Of a stretch of 64,000 bases of DNA, positions 1 to 9,093 are shown in pieces. Location of the stretch: the NCBI GenBank assembly GCA_027404165.1, contig DAHZCG010000004.1, positions 62,001-126,000 of the forward strand, in the 5' to 3' direction. The notes below the pieces were generated by a model, which did no database searches, was not told where the DNA came from, and was given only the letters and a program-made list of their open reading frames with translations. Numbering within the stretch: the first letter of the stretch is position 1; the number at the start of each line of letters is the position of its first letter. The position numbers and the translations under genes were made by a program. The stretch comes from Geobacteraceae bacterium. Lineage in GTDB: Bacteria > Desulfobacterota > Desulfuromonadia > Geobacterales > Pseudopelobacteraceae.

Positions 1-1039
1 TCTGCATGTAACGTTCAGTGAGGCGCTCCAACTGACTCTCGACCGTTGTCGAAGACTCATCAATCAGATCCTTGTAATAGCGGGTGCCGATGCAACTCTC
101 TTCGTTGACGACGATGGCGCCGGACTTCTCGATGATGTTATGCAGTTTCCAGTTGGGAAGCGCCATGGGTGTCCCCGAAACCATGATCCGCGGGGTGGTG
201 GCCGGGGCCACGGCACTACCGCTTTTGATCCGTTTTTCCAGTTCGTCGCACAACTCGTTCACCTTCCCGGCAAAGCGTCCCGGCTCGTCGTAAAAGGCGA
301 TCTGTTCTATCAGGAGCATATCCAGTCCGCTGATCGGCGCAGGGTTGTGATGGCGCAGGGTGTTCAGTCGCTGCAGGGCGCGACGCTTGTCGTTGATCAG
401 CCGGATGGCACCGGAAATTTCATCAAGACCGGTCCGGTTGCCGGTAATCTTCTCGACCGCAGCCTTGAAGTCTTTTACTTCCTCCAGCCAGAGGACCTTG
501 TCACGGGCACCCTTTCGCTGCGGGATCTCCATGACGTGTGTGGGCACGTAGGCGTCGAGAAGCTCCCAGGTTTTCTTCTTGGCATCACAGGTGGTTTCGC
601 CGTAGACAAAATCCACCGCCTGGAAATAGGGACAGATGCCGCCAACCTTAAAACCGAAAGCCGACTTAACCATGGGACAGATATTGCGCGGCAGGATCTT
701 CTCCGCGTCTGCAATTGAGCCTTGAGCCCCGCCGCAAAGACCAACACAGATCCCGCCGGCCGCGACCACCAACTCTTCCGGCACATACACGCAGAACGTG
801 CCAACAACCGGCTTTCCCTCATCCTTGGCGGCCATCAGCTCATCAATACGGCCAGTATGGATATTGGCCACACAGTCATTGAAATAAGACATCCCCTCCG
901 GGCGGTTTTTCTGGCTCAGGAATATGCTTGTATATGCCTGAGTCAGCATTGGCGGCATATTCTTGAACCGTTCCACATCCATGTTCAGTCTGGTCCAGAG
1001 TTCCGGGTCCGACTTTACCGTAAATTGCTCAGCGGCCAT
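1..1039 (-). CDS. Double-cubane-cluster reductase / 2-hydroxyacyl-CoA dehydratase family protein, partial (3' end off window)
   Basis: Read directly from the minus strand: an open frame of 346 codons begins at ATG 1037-1039 behind AAGGAG and runs off the left edge. It belongs to the HgdB/BcrC/FldB family (2-hydroxyacyl-CoA dehydratase D component), whose members bind FeS clusters and reduce substrates with low-potential electrons from an ATP-driven activator. Visible cysteines fit the double-cubane subgroup: VGTFCVY (about residue 83), GLCGG (102), RNICPM (121), GGICPYF (136), ETTCDAKKK (151), and NEESC near the right end of the partial frame. About 70 C-terminal residues should be missing. 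It resembles its neighbour at 1233-2372, so the two look like duplicated paralogues, possibly cotranscribed across a 193-bp gap. The substrate cannot be told from sequence; an activase may lie beyond the edge. Confidence 0.85.
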   Translation of the reverse strand, partial: MAAEQFTVKSDPELWTRLNMDVERFKNMPPMLTQAYTSIFLSQKNRPEGMSYFNDCVANIHTGRIDELMAAKDEGKPVVGTFCVYVPEELVVAAGGICVGLCGGAQGSIADAEKILPRNICPMVKSAFGFKVGGICPYFQAVDFVYGETTCDAKKKTWELLDAYVPTHVMEIPQRKGARDKVLWLEEVKDFKAAVEKITGNRTGLDEISGAIRLINDKRRALQRLNTLRHHNPAPISGLDMLLIEQIAFYDEPGRFAGKVNELCDELEKRIKSGSAVAPATTPRIMVSGTPMALPNWKLHNIIEKSGAIVVNEESCIGTRYYKDLIDESSTTVESQLERLTERYMQ

Positions 1040-1232
1040 TTTTTTCTCCTTGTTCTCTTGGTGTGCGGGCATTTCTTTTGGGAAACCATCATAAGATAAA
1101 CCGTTGCTACCGAATCAACACAATGTGGCACTATCCATTACTTGGACAACATCTGACAACGTGCGTCAATCCGTCGAAATATAGTACCCACTCTGTGTAA
1201 CCGGACTTCCGGAGTCAGGAGGTCTGGCACGG

Positions 1233-2372
1233 TCAGAGCATTTCAAGGAAGGCCTCGATCCTGACCCGTAACTGTTCAGAGTCTCCTTCCGAATAGTCGG
1301 TCTCAATCTGAAGGAACGGGAGATCATGGTGCTTCTGGAGACCTTGCTGCAGGGTGAAGGACTCCAGGTTATAGGTATGGCAAGCCTGCCAGGTCAGGTC
1401 GATTATGCCGTCGACGGCGAATTCCCCGGCAAGCCGCGCAACCAGTTCCAGCCGCCCATTATTAGGTGACATGCAGGAGCAGGGAGTGAGGAGATATTTT
1501 TTGGCAATTGCGGTAAGAGGTTCAAGAGACTCGTCAACAGGAGCAACTTTCTTGTAGGCGCTGCAACTTTCAAGGCAGACGACGCTGCCGCCGCTTTCCT
1601 CAATGATCCTGATCACCTTGTCAGAGCCGGTCCCTACCGGGACACCGGTCAAGAGGATCCGCGGGGCACCAGGTCTAAATGGTGAACTACCGGCGGCGGA
1701 CATGTCCCTCAGTTCGGCGGTAAGCCGGTTGAGCATGAGTATAGCTTTCCGTTTGTCGATAAAGAAGTTACGGAGGTGGAGCACAGCCAACAGGTCAACA
1801 CCGCTGATCGGTGAGGGAATATGCTTGCAGACATCCTGCAGATCTGCAAGTGCCTGCCGTTCTTCATTCAGAAGCTGAACGGCGCTTTTCAGCCCCGAGT
1901 CAGTGATTGTCGTCCCCAGTTCCTCTTCGAGCCGGTTTTTAAACCGCACGACTTCCCGATACCAGTAATTAAATGAATCCTCGCCCTCCTGCGTCTGGGG
2001 CAACTGCATGAGATGAAGTGGTTTTATCTTCCCAAGGATTTCATACATCTTTTTCTTGCCGTCACAGGTGGTTTCCGCCACCAACAGGTCGGTAAAATAG
2101 AAGTAGGGACACGTGTCGGTGACTGCAGATCCGAAGCTTGATTTAATGAGTGGGCAGAGGTTCCGTGGCAAGTATTTTTCGGCCGCTGAAATCGGGGCTT
2201 GACGAGTACCGCAGAGGGAGACGGGTATCGCCCCGGCAGCGACAATGAGCTCGGCAGGGGTATAAAGACAGTAGGTGCCGACAACCTTCCTGCCGGCACT
2301 GCGCGCGGTCGTGAGCTCCATCAGGTTCTGGTCGCGCATCTCTTCAAATTCGGTCAACAGTAATGGTTTCAT
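1233..2372 (-). CDS. Double-cubane-cluster-containing anaerobic reductase (YjiM-like)
   Basis: 379 residues from ATG 2372, chosen because GGGAGG lies about 10 nt upstream; an in-frame TTG at 2405 would add 11 residues. Close resemblance to E. coli YjiM: VGTYCLYTPAELIVAAGA, YLPRNLCPLIKSS, CPYFYFTDLLV, TTCDGKKKMYE, LTPCSCMSPNN, WQACHTYNLES, and the ending IETDYSEGDSEQLR. Cysteines at about 35, 54, 73, 88 and 103 plus the later CSC and QAC sites would hold the cluster. Known family biochemistry is ATP-dependent reduction at an [Fe8S9] double cubane after activation by an ASKHA ATPase (YjiL type); no such ATPase is visible here. It is the first gene of the pair with the partial paralogue at the left edge. 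Physiological substrate unknown. Confidence 0.88.
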   Translation of the reverse strand: MKPLLLTEFEEMRDQNLMELTTARSAGRKVVGTYCLYTPAELIVAAGAIPVSLCGTRQAPISAAEKYLPRNLCPLIKSSFGSAVTDTCPYFYFTDLLVAETTCDGKKKMYEILGKIKPLHLMQLPQTQEGEDSFNYWYREVVRFKNRLEEELGTTITDSGLKSAVQLLNEERQALADLQDVCKHIPSPISGVDLLAVLHLRNFFIDKRKAILMLNRLTAELRDMSAAGSSPFRPGAPRILLTGVPVGTGSDKVIRIIEESGGSVVCLESCSAYKKVAPVDESLEPLTAIAKKYLLTPCSCMSPNNGRLELVARLAGEFAVDGIIDLTWQACHTYNLESFTLQQGLQKHHDLPFLQIETDYSEGDSEQLRVRIEAFLEML

Positions 2373-2475
2373 GGATGCGGATCCTCCCATTGACAACTCT
2401 TTCAAATCAGCAACAGCGGCACTCTTTATAAATGCGGGTTAACACATGAGTGATACTTTAAATTGTTTTATGAAT

Positions 2476-2504
2476 TCATTATATCACTGTTTACGATAAG
2501 TCAA
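2476..2504 (-). promoter_or_regulatory. Candidate promoter upstream of the double-cubane gene
   Basis: On the minus strand TTGACT (2499-2504) precedes TAATGA (2476-2481, 17-bp spacing) or TATAAT (2478-2483, 15-bp spacing). The stretch TTGACTTATCGTAAA resembles the operator-like promoter element found before the acyl-CoA operons, but is one base shorter, so membership is doubtful. The rest of 2406-2876 holds this promoter and the terminator at 2720-2754 and no convincing gene. Confidence 0.4.
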
Positions 2505-2719
2505 ATTGATAATACAAATAACAATCCATGACTTCATCGGCATTTCGGATAGAAGGACCACGCGCAACAAAGTTTCCGGCGGTGACATAATAAAAAATCT
2601 GAATTTACTGTAGAGCGCTGCTGAGTTTTAACCTGTTTAGCTGAAAACCTGGAAGATGATATAGAAAATATCACCGATTATTTTGAGATGGATTTCTGAT
2701 AAAGCCCGGAAAAAGAACA

Positions 2720-2754
2720 ACCCCGAATCCACCCTATGAGGGCAGTTTCGGGGT
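2720..2754 (-). terminator. Rho-independent terminator after the 2877-3383 gene
   Basis: ACCCCGAA (2720-2727) pairs with TTCGGGGT (2747-2754), with a smaller CCCT/AGGG stem inside. Read on the minus strand the stem is followed by TTGTTCTTTTT, a good U-tract. It sits about 120 nt past the stop of the gene at 2877. Confidence 0.7.
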
Positions 2755-2876
2755 CAGTATGCTCCCGATTCAGATAACTTAGAATAGCAAAACTATCTTC
2801 TTCAGACTAATGTAGCTTTACTGCCTCAGCGTGGTGGGGCGCAGCGGCTTGTCTCCTGCTGCCGATAGGTGGTGAT

Positions 2877-3383
2877 TCAGATTATTCTGCTGTCGTAGGC
2901 CCAGTGTAACAGTGCCTGCCGTTGTTTTCTCCTGCAAAGCAGGTGCCCCTCTGGACAATTCTTTCTTAGCTGGGCTATATGCCGTGTCATTGCCTTCCAT
3001 CTTTTGATTTGCCGATGATCATCACTGCACCTTCTTCCCATGTAATACCGGCAGTACCACTGAAACCAGCCGCGAGGGTCATCGGTATGGATCCACCCCA
3101 TTTCCCTCCAGTAAGACAAGGGCTTGGAAGCGTTAACACCGAAGTAGTTCAACTCGGGAACATGGTACAAATGGCAGAGTTTCGCATTAGTAAACCACTC
3201 GTGCGGAAATTCGTTTGTGCAGTCTGTCATATATTTCCCGCCAAAAACTCCAAGTTCAAGCATCTCTTTTGGGGACAATTCGGGCTTGAAGTCTGGATGG
3301 AAGTTTTCTCCCACAGGTTCCGTCAAAAAATATCCATAATTAGTCTGCATCATATCGCTGACGCGTACGTATATACTTTCCAT
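2877..3383 (-). CDS. Conserved protein of unknown function
   Basis: 168 residues from ATG 3383, preceded by GGAAG at workable spacing; an alternative start is Met12 (MQTNYGYFLTEP). Recognised only as a conserved hypothetical type carrying motifs such as NYGYFLTEPVGENF, LGVFGGKYMTDC, EFPHEWF and GWFQWYCRYYMGRR. It is rich in Trp, Tyr and His/Arg, has no signal peptide or membrane segment, and the C-terminus is basic with two cysteines. These Trp/Tyr-rich repeats without catalytic motifs leave the role open. Neighbours do not help: the next gene upstream is another unknown and the next downstream is the reductase, separated by a terminator. Confidence 0.7.
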   Translation of the reverse strand: MESIYVRVSDMMQTNYGYFLTEPVGENFHPDFKPELSPKEMLELGVFGGKYMTDCTNEFPHEWFTNAKLCHLYHVPELNYFGVNASKPLSYWREMGWIHTDDPRGWFQWYCRYYMGRRCSDDHRQIKRWKAMTRHIAQLRKNCPEGHLLCRRKQRQALLHWAYDSRII

Positions 3384-3430
3384 AATGAGCTTCCGTAAGG
3401 GTAGTATTTATGCCGAATTACCCGCTGTGC

Positions 3431-4012
3431 TCAAATATCCTCAGCACCATTGAGCGAGTTCTTGACAACATTAATTGGAGGCTTGATCCCGGTGAGGTCA
3501 CTGCAGAGACTGGCCAAAAAGCGAATGGTAACCAACGTATGTATTGATGCCTGGGTAATGTGATAAAGCCACTTTCGAAAACGTGTGGGGCTGTGGGAAC
3601 CAAGGAAGAGCGGGCAGTAGTCAGACAGTCGTATTTCAATCCGAATCTGCTCCGGAGTGCTGATAATGGAGAAGCGGAGTTGTCCCCGGGAACATGAATC
3701 ACGCTGTACGAGGAGCCCGCCATTGATAAAGAGATCGGCATGGGTGGCTGTTTCGTCCCGGGTGACAACCGGAAGGCATAAACATATCAGTGGTAATCCC
3801 AGGAAGCGCAGCGCTATGCCGTCAGCATTACGCTCCGGGTTGACAAGGCCAAGAGTGCAGAGTCGGAGAAAGGCAAGATAGCGTGCCGCGATATCCTCAA
3901 CGGAAAGATCTGGTGCACACGTGGCTGGCAGGACAACCCACTGATGGGAATGGACCGTGCCATCCGCTTTGAGTACCTGATGAAATTCTATCGTTCTTCC
4001 CCGGATGGGCAT
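3431..4012 (-). CDS. Hypothetical protein
   Basis: 193 residues, start ATG 4012 behind GAGGAG. I do not recognise a family. The N-terminal half starts MPIRGRTIEFHQ and contains HSHQWVVLPATC; there is no signal peptide, and the hydrophobic stretch LRFLGLPLICLCLPVV (about 68-83) is too short and broken to be a confident membrane segment. Five of its cysteines are scattered without a metal-binding spacing. It is 29 bp downstream of the epimerase-like gene and 47 bp upstream of the unknown at 2877, so the three may be cotranscribed. Confidence 0.55.
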   Translation of the reverse strand: MPIRGRTIEFHQVLKADGTVHSHQWVVLPATCAPDLSVEDIAARYLAFLRLCTLGLVNPERNADGIALRFLGLPLICLCLPVVTRDETATHADLFINGGLLVQRDSCSRGQLRFSIISTPEQIRIEIRLSDYCPLFLGSHSPTRFRKWLYHITQASIHTLVTIRFLASLCSDLTGIKPPINVVKNSLNGAEDI

Positions 4013-4040
4013 ACCAGCTCCTCGTATTAGCCAGATAATA

Positions 4041-4940
4041 TCACGATCCCATCAAGGCTTTTTGAACTGCTTCATCGTACGGAGTCAACCGCAAGGGGAT
4101 CAGGTCACGGATGGCGCTTTCGCGGCAGATCACCTCGTTTTTCAACCCCTCAATCAGAGGCATTGACACCGATGGCGATACCGGGGTTATGAAACCGACC
4201 CAATATGATGACAGCTTCGGAGTCAACACCGGCACCGGAATAATATAAAGCTTTCTCCCCTCGATGCGTGCCAATCGTTCCATCATCTCCCGATAGGTCA
4301 ACACTTCTGGGCCTCCGATATCGAAGGTCCTCCCGCTGGTCCGCTCATCGACCGGACAGGCAGCCAGATAGCTGATGACATCATCAACGGCGATGGGTTG
4401 GCAACGGGTTGACACCCAGCGGGGGGTAATCATGATCGGCAGACGTTCCACAAGCGCTCGCACCATCTCGAATGAAGCGCCTCCGGCTCCTATTATGACG
4501 CCGGCACGGAGAAAGGTCGTGGCAAACGTGCCGGTTTTGAGAATATCAGCTACTTCGAGACGGCTTTTAAGATGCTCTGAGAGGTCATCTCCGGTTTCAC
4601 CCAACCCACCCAGATAGATCACTCGCCTTACGTTAGCCCTGTTGGCAGCAGCAACGAAATTCCGGGCAGCCTCCCGGTCGCGCCTCTCAAAACCGGCCCG
4701 ACCACCAGACATGGAATGAACGAGATAATAAGCGATGTCTATCCCCGCCAGAGCTTTGTCGAGTGTTGCCGGATCAAGCAGGTCGCCCCTAACAATCTCG
4801 GTGCCATCCGGAACGGCAGAGGCAGCCTGACGCACCATGCAGCGCACCAAAAAACCGTCCTTAACAAGTCTTTGGGCCAAACGTTTGCCAATGAAGCCAG
4901 TGGCACCGGTGATCAGTATTGAGCCGGGCGATGTTACCAT
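4041..4940 (-). CDS. NAD(P)-binding epimerase/dehydratase-like (atypical SDR) protein
   Basis: 299 residues, start ATG 4940 behind GAGGAGATAA. An N-terminal Rossmann fold is plain: ILITGATGFIGKRLA (about 8-22) gives GxxGxxG, and RGDLLDP and YYLVHSM follow at the places expected in NmrA/NDUFA9-type atypical SDRs. RVIYLGGLGETGD replaces the usual Tyr-Lys active-site region, as in atypical members, so redox catalysis is not assured. The C-terminal part (TFDIGGPEVLTYREMM, then VSPSVSMPLIEGLKNEV) matches the DUF2867-linked type that acts on quinone, lipid or sugar-like substrates. Role unassigned. Confidence 0.8.
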   Translation of the reverse strand: MVTSPGSILITGATGFIGKRLAQRLVKDGFLVRCMVRQAASAVPDGTEIVRGDLLDPATLDKALAGIDIAYYLVHSMSGGRAGFERRDREAARNFVAAANRANVRRVIYLGGLGETGDDLSEHLKSRLEVADILKTGTFATTFLRAGVIIGAGGASFEMVRALVERLPIMITPRWVSTRCQPIAVDDVISYLAACPVDERTSGRTFDIGGPEVLTYREMMERLARIEGRKLYIIPVPVLTPKLSSYWVGFITPVSPSVSMPLIEGLKNEVICRESAIRDLIPLRLTPYDEAVQKALMGS

Positions 4941-5090
4941 GCAGTTTATCTCCTCGATGATGTGCCATCATCTGTTGACACCCAACTTCAGTATTATACT
5001 CTGTTTCCAACATAAAGAGAAAATGTCAGCGTTTTTGATACCTCCTGAGCGTTAGTCAGACTCCCCCCAATCACGTTTGCTCGATTACCA

Positions 5091-7037
5091 TTAATTCATG
5101 ATCCTCACCAAGATATTTCGTAACTTCTCAGGTTTGTAGGGCTTATGTAAAAAAAACAAGTATTCATCGTTGGCAATGAGGTTTTCAACCGAATCAACAC
5201 TGTAACCGCTACAGATGATAATTGGGACAGTCGAATTAAGTTTTCTGACCTCATGATAAGCTTCAATACCCCCCATCTTTGGCATAACCAGATCCAGCAA
5301 AATCGCATCGATTTCGTGACAGCGCTCACTGTAAATTTCAAGTGCTTCGCTGCCATGCTGTGCGGTCATGGCGGAAAAGCCTATCGCTTTCAGCAAGGTT
5401 ACTCCGATGCTACGAAGTACTTCCTCATCATCCACCAATAATATAGTGCCATTTGTTTGGGCAAATGGGATTGGCTCAGTTTCTATTGTCTCAAAACAAT
5501 CTGTAGATGTGATTAATGGAAAAAATACTTTAAAAGCAGTCCCCATATCCGGTTTACTCATCATTTGAATAAAGCCATGGTGAGATTTTATGATGCCGAG
5601 TACTGCCGACATACCCAAACCGCGCCCGGTAAATTTAGTCGTAAAAAATGGTTCAAAAAGACGCTTTTGTGTATTTTCATCCATGCCACAGCCGGTGTCC
5701 GTAACCTCCACACAGGCATAACTGCCACTCTTTATTTTTGTACCAAACAGATCAGTATCCGTTAGATCTTCATCAATAATAGATTTTTCAAGAACAACTC
5801 TGACAGTACCGTTGTCATTGCCGATTGATTCGGCGGCATTTATGAGCAGGTTCATGATTATCTGCTGGATTTGGCTGCTGTCGGCTCTAATCTCAGGAAC
5901 GTCTCGTTCCAAACGAAGCTCTATGGTCACGTTTTTTTTGATCGCCGCTTGCAGCATTTTCACAACCTCATCCATCAGCAGCCGCATATTTACATTCGTC
6001 TGTACCAACTGGTTTTTGCCGGCATATGTCAGCATTTGCTGACACAAGTCGGAGGCACGACTACTGGCGATTTCAATCTGTTTAAAAGACGCTTTATATT
6101 CATCTCCTGAAATAATATCAGCGTTGGCCATATAGCAATGACCGAGAATGATTGTCAGAATGTTGTTAAAGTCATGTGCAATGCCACCAGCCAAAATCCC
6201 CAGGCTTTCCAACTTTTGTGCTTCCTGAAACTGCCGTTCCAAATTATAGCGTTCTTCTTCGGACTTTCTGCGCTCGGTAATGTCGCGGTAAAAGCTCTGA
6301 ATATATGTATCTCCATCGAACGATACTAGTCTGGAGGAGACCTCAAACGGTACAGCATGACCGTCCTTATGAAAATGTTCCAGTTCAAAAACCAGCTTTT
6401 CTCCTGATAAAATGCGGCGCATCCTTTCGGGAAACAGTCGAAACGTATCAGGTGTATCCAGATTCTTCAGGTTAAAATGCTGCATTTCCTGTGGACTGTA
6501 ACCGTGCATTCGGGCAAACGATTCGTTGACATCATGCAACCTGCCGCTGGAATCTATGATTAAAATGCCGTCACTTGCATCGGAAAACAGCGCCCGAAAA
6601 CGTGCCTCGCTTTTTTTTAGCTTGTCTTCCGCCTTTTTCCGTTCCTGCATCATCTCCCATTCACGCAATGCGCGGTGTACGATTCGCGGCAATGACAGGA
6701 ATGTTTCCACTGACTTTACGATGTAATCCTGCGCTCCGGTCTTCAGCACTTCAACGGCTATCTGCTCGTTACCCTGCGACGTCATCAAGATAACCGGGCA
6801 CGCGCCTTTAGATGCCACTATCAATTCACAACCATCTCCATCCGGCAACCGATAGTCAGTCAGGATGAGATGTGGTATGTGCCGTTCCATGGCCGTGCGG
6901 GCTTCCGCCAGGGAAGAGACAATTCCCAGGAGATACATTCCCGGTATCTCTTCAAAAGATCTTTGAATCAGGTCGGCATGATTTACTTCGTCTTCGACAA
7001 CCAGAATTGAAGTAATATCAGGGTTATCTGTCAGCAT
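5091..7037 (-). CDS. Hybrid sensor: REC-PAS-histidine kinase-REC
   Basis: 648 residues, start ATG 7037 with AAGGATTCG upstream. Domains in order: receiver (about 10-125; Asp61 in LILTDYRLPDGDG, Lys108), linker helix, PAS (about 143-265; DGILIIDSSG, then a PAC-like FYRDITERRK), HisKA with GGIAHDFNNILTIILGH (His near 290), HATPase_c with NLLINAAES, DTGCGMDE and GRGLGMSAV, and a second receiver (about 530-645, LLDLVMPKMGG). No membrane segment, so cytoplasmic. The input receiver suggests it is itself a phosphorelay target, probably of the kinases encoded just upstream. Last gene of the signalling operon; no DNA-binding output domain. Confidence 0.92.
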   Translation of the reverse strand: MLTDNPDITSILVVEDEVNHADLIQRSFEEIPGMYLLGIVSSLAEARTAMERHIPHLILTDYRLPDGDGCELIVASKGACPVILMTSQGNEQIAVEVLKTGAQDYIVKSVETFLSLPRIVHRALREWEMMQERKKAEDKLKKSEARFRALFSDASDGILIIDSSGRLHDVNESFARMHGYSPQEMQHFNLKNLDTPDTFRLFPERMRRILSGEKLVFELEHFHKDGHAVPFEVSSRLVSFDGDTYIQSFYRDITERRKSEEERYNLERQFQEAQKLESLGILAGGIAHDFNNILTIILGHCYMANADIISGDEYKASFKQIEIASSRASDLCQQMLTYAGKNQLVQTNVNMRLLMDEVVKMLQAAIKKNVTIELRLERDVPEIRADSSQIQQIIMNLLINAAESIGNDNGTVRVVLEKSIIDEDLTDTDLFGTKIKSGSYACVEVTDTGCGMDENTQKRLFEPFFTTKFTGRGLGMSAVLGIIKSHHGFIQMMSKPDMGTAFKVFFPLITSTDCFETIETEPIPFAQTNGTILLVDDEEVLRSIGVTLLKAIGFSAMTAQHGSEALEIYSERCHEIDAILLDLVMPKMGGIEAYHEVRKLNSTVPIIICSGYSVDSVENLIANDEYLFFLHKPYKPEKLRNILVRIMN

Positions 7038-7109
7038 AGGCGAATCCTTTTATGAAGATCAAAACGTTGCTGTTACGGTTCAACTCCGGTCCCTGATGGA
7101 GTCGAAACA

Positions 7110-7550
7110 TCACCACGGCCTTTTATTCCAGGCCAGCCAGTAGAAGCCCAGATCTTTCAACAATCTGCTGAACTCCCCAAAATTCACCGGCTTGGTTACG
7201 TAGCTGTTGGCGTGAAATTTGTACGCTTTCGCCATGTCGCGCTCGGCATCCGAGGTGGTCAAAATCACCACGGGCATAGCCCGCAGATCAGCATTGCTTT
7301 TGATCTCTTTCAACACTTCCAGGCCGTCCACCTTGGGGAGGCGCAGATCCAGCAGCATCAGATGGGGCATGGGAAAGGAGCGGCGATCTGCATATTCACC
7401 ACGCCCCCACAGGTAATCAAGCGCAGCCTCGCCATCCTCAACATGGAACATAGTGTTAGCCACCTGAAAATCCTCCATGTTGCGCATCACCAGTTCGGCA
7501 TGGTCGGGGTTGTCCTCTACCAGTAAAATCGTCAACGGTTCACCATTCAT
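7110..7550 (-). CDS. Rcp1-type single-domain response regulator
   Basis: 146 residues, a stand-alone receiver starting at ATG 7550 behind AAGGAAGGATAG. Acidic pocket in ILLVEDNPDHAEL, phospho-acceptor Asp68 in LMLLDLRLPKVDG, Thr in VVILTTSDAE, and Lys in SYVTKPVNF. The insertion after the second helix (YLWGRGEYADRRSFP) is the hallmark of the Rcp1 family, partners of phytochrome-type and heme or PAS kinases. No output domain, so it must act through protein contacts or phosphotransfer. It sits between the c-heme kinase and the REC-PAS-kinase-REC hybrid, 24 bp and 72 bp away, which suggests a relay within the operon. Confidence 0.93.
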   Translation of the reverse strand: MNGEPLTILLVEDNPDHAELVMRNMEDFQVANTMFHVEDGEAALDYLWGRGEYADRRSFPMPHLMLLDLRLPKVDGLEVLKEIKSNADLRAMPVVILTTSDAERDMAKAYKFHANSYVTKPVNFGEFSRLLKDLGFYWLAWNKRPW

Positions 7551-7574
7551 GATGTACTATCCTTCCTTATAGTG

Positions 7575-9080
7575 TCATTGCTGTTGAGCTAACGTAAAAC
7601 AGAACGTACTACCCTTGCCTTCCCCATCCGACTCTACCCAGACCTTGCCGCCATGTACCTCGATAATTCGCTTGACCAGCGCCAGCCCGATGCCGGTCCC
7701 ATTACTTTTTGGGTCAAGTTTATTGAACAGGCCGAAGATAATGTGATGGTATTTTTTATCAATGCCGATACCGTTATCCTGCACAAAGAAAATATGTGTA
7801 CCGTCGTCTTCCCGCATGCCGAAACGTATCTGCGGATCAATCCTATCCCCCCGGTAACGGATCGCATTTTCAACCAGGTTTTGCACTACCTCGGCCAGAC
7901 GCTGCCGGTCACAGAACACCGTGGGAAGATTGGACTGCACGGTAACAGTAACGGCATTGTTTTTCAAAGGCCCGGCCAACTGTTCCAGCACATCATGCAC
8001 TAACAGATTCATATCTACCAGTTCCGGTGTGTGGATAACACGGCCGATGGTTGAGAGCTCCAACAGGTCACGCAACAGGGCATCCATCCTGTCCGCTGCC
8101 GCGCTGACCCGTTTCAGATCACCAGCCATCCGCCCATAGTTACCATTTTCCAAATCTTTTTCCAGCGAGCCGGTAAACCCTTTAATCGTGATTATCGGGC
8201 TTTTAAGATCATGAGAAACGGTGTAGGTGAAGCGCTCCAGTTCGGCGTTTTTAATTTCGAGGTCGGCCTCCCGTTTTTTCCGTTCTTCCGCCTCTTTTTC
8301 AAGTGTTGCAGTCTTGGCCTGCACCTGTGATTTGAGTCGGGTATTGAAGAAGAACAGCATCAGCAGTGCAGCGAATCCGACCGAAATGGAGCAGGTTAGA
8401 ATAAAGGCGGTAGATATCTCTTGGCTGATCGGCATCCGAATTGATTCAATTGCCCGGAAAACGCCGGCTTTTTCATTAAAACCGCCCTGACCGGGGTAAA
8501 GCGCTTGCAGTCCCGGCGGTGCGTCTTCCCTTTTGCCATGGCACCTGAGACAGTCCTTATTGGTTTCGATAAAGGGAACAGCGTAATAAAGATACTTTTG
8601 GCCGCCAAGGGTAACGATGCTCCGGTACTCTTTAACAGTGCGGTTCTCATTGAACATCCGGATTAGCGAAGCCTCGGTTTTGTCGGCCCTGTTGACCGGA
8701 TTGCGCGGATTGTTTGAGGCCATCTTGTAATATATTTCCGGAAGCCCGGCTTTTTTTCGTTCCTCGTTGTAAAGTTCGTGATCGACACGGACTATGAATG
8801 TGGATGAAAACAATTCGGGAGAATAATAATCAGGGGCGATGGCGCCCTGTCTCCTGGCCTTGTAAAATTCAGGGTGCATGACCCTCTGAATGTATTGGTG
8901 AAGTCCGCGGTGAGAGAGCAGGAGGTTATGTACTTTGTCCTCGGCGTCGTTTATGAAGAAAGCAGATATGGCATATTGGAGGGTCACCGCCACAATAACC
9001 ATGGCCGTAACCGGTAACGCGGCCTGCCGGATGAAGTGCCGAATTTTTTCACCAAAGGTTGCTTTCATTTCAAGGCTCAT
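7575..9080 (-). CDS. Membrane histidine kinase with c-heme (Tll0287-like/DUF3365) sensor domain
   Basis: 501 residues, start ATG 9080 behind GGGAGTGATGA. One N-terminal membrane helix (about 22-43), a periplasmic sensor of about 180 residues, a second helix (about 225-247), then HisKA (YTVSHDLKSPIITIKG) and HATPase_c (NLVENAIRY, DNGIGI, GTGIGLALVKRI). The periplasmic part has NKDCLRCHGK, a c-type heme attachment site (Cys177, Cys180, His181), typical of DUF3365 sensors. Such domains respond to redox state or small gases in studied cases; the ligand here is unknown. Thirteen bp separate it from the upstream solute-binding kinase, whose kinase core is similar, suggesting that the two share a regulator such as the Rcp1-type protein downstream. 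Confidence 0.92.
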   Translation of the reverse strand: MSLEMKATFGEKIRHFIRQAALPVTAMVIVAVTLQYAISAFFINDAEDKVHNLLLSHRGLHQYIQRVMHPEFYKARRQGAIAPDYYSPELFSSTFIVRVDHELYNEERKKAGLPEIYYKMASNNPRNPVNRADKTEASLIRMFNENRTVKEYRSIVTLGGQKYLYYAVPFIETNKDCLRCHGKREDAPPGLQALYPGQGGFNEKAGVFRAIESIRMPISQEISTAFILTCSISVGFAALLMLFFFNTRLKSQVQAKTATLEKEAEERKKREADLEIKNAELERFTYTVSHDLKSPIITIKGFTGSLEKDLENGNYGRMAGDLKRVSAAADRMDALLRDLLELSTIGRVIHTPELVDMNLLVHDVLEQLAGPLKNNAVTVTVQSNLPTVFCDRQRLAEVVQNLVENAIRYRGDRIDPQIRFGMREDDGTHIFFVQDNGIGIDKKYHHIIFGLFNKLDPKSNGTGIGLALVKRIIEVHGGKVWVESDGEGKGSTFCFTLAQQQ

Positions 9081-9093
9081 TCATCACTCCCTT

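Noticed and set aside
2490..2504. Sixth copy of the acyl-CoA promoter element before the double-cubane gene
   Set aside because: One base shorter than the others and the best -10 is at 15 bp, so it is kept only as a weak candidate promoter.
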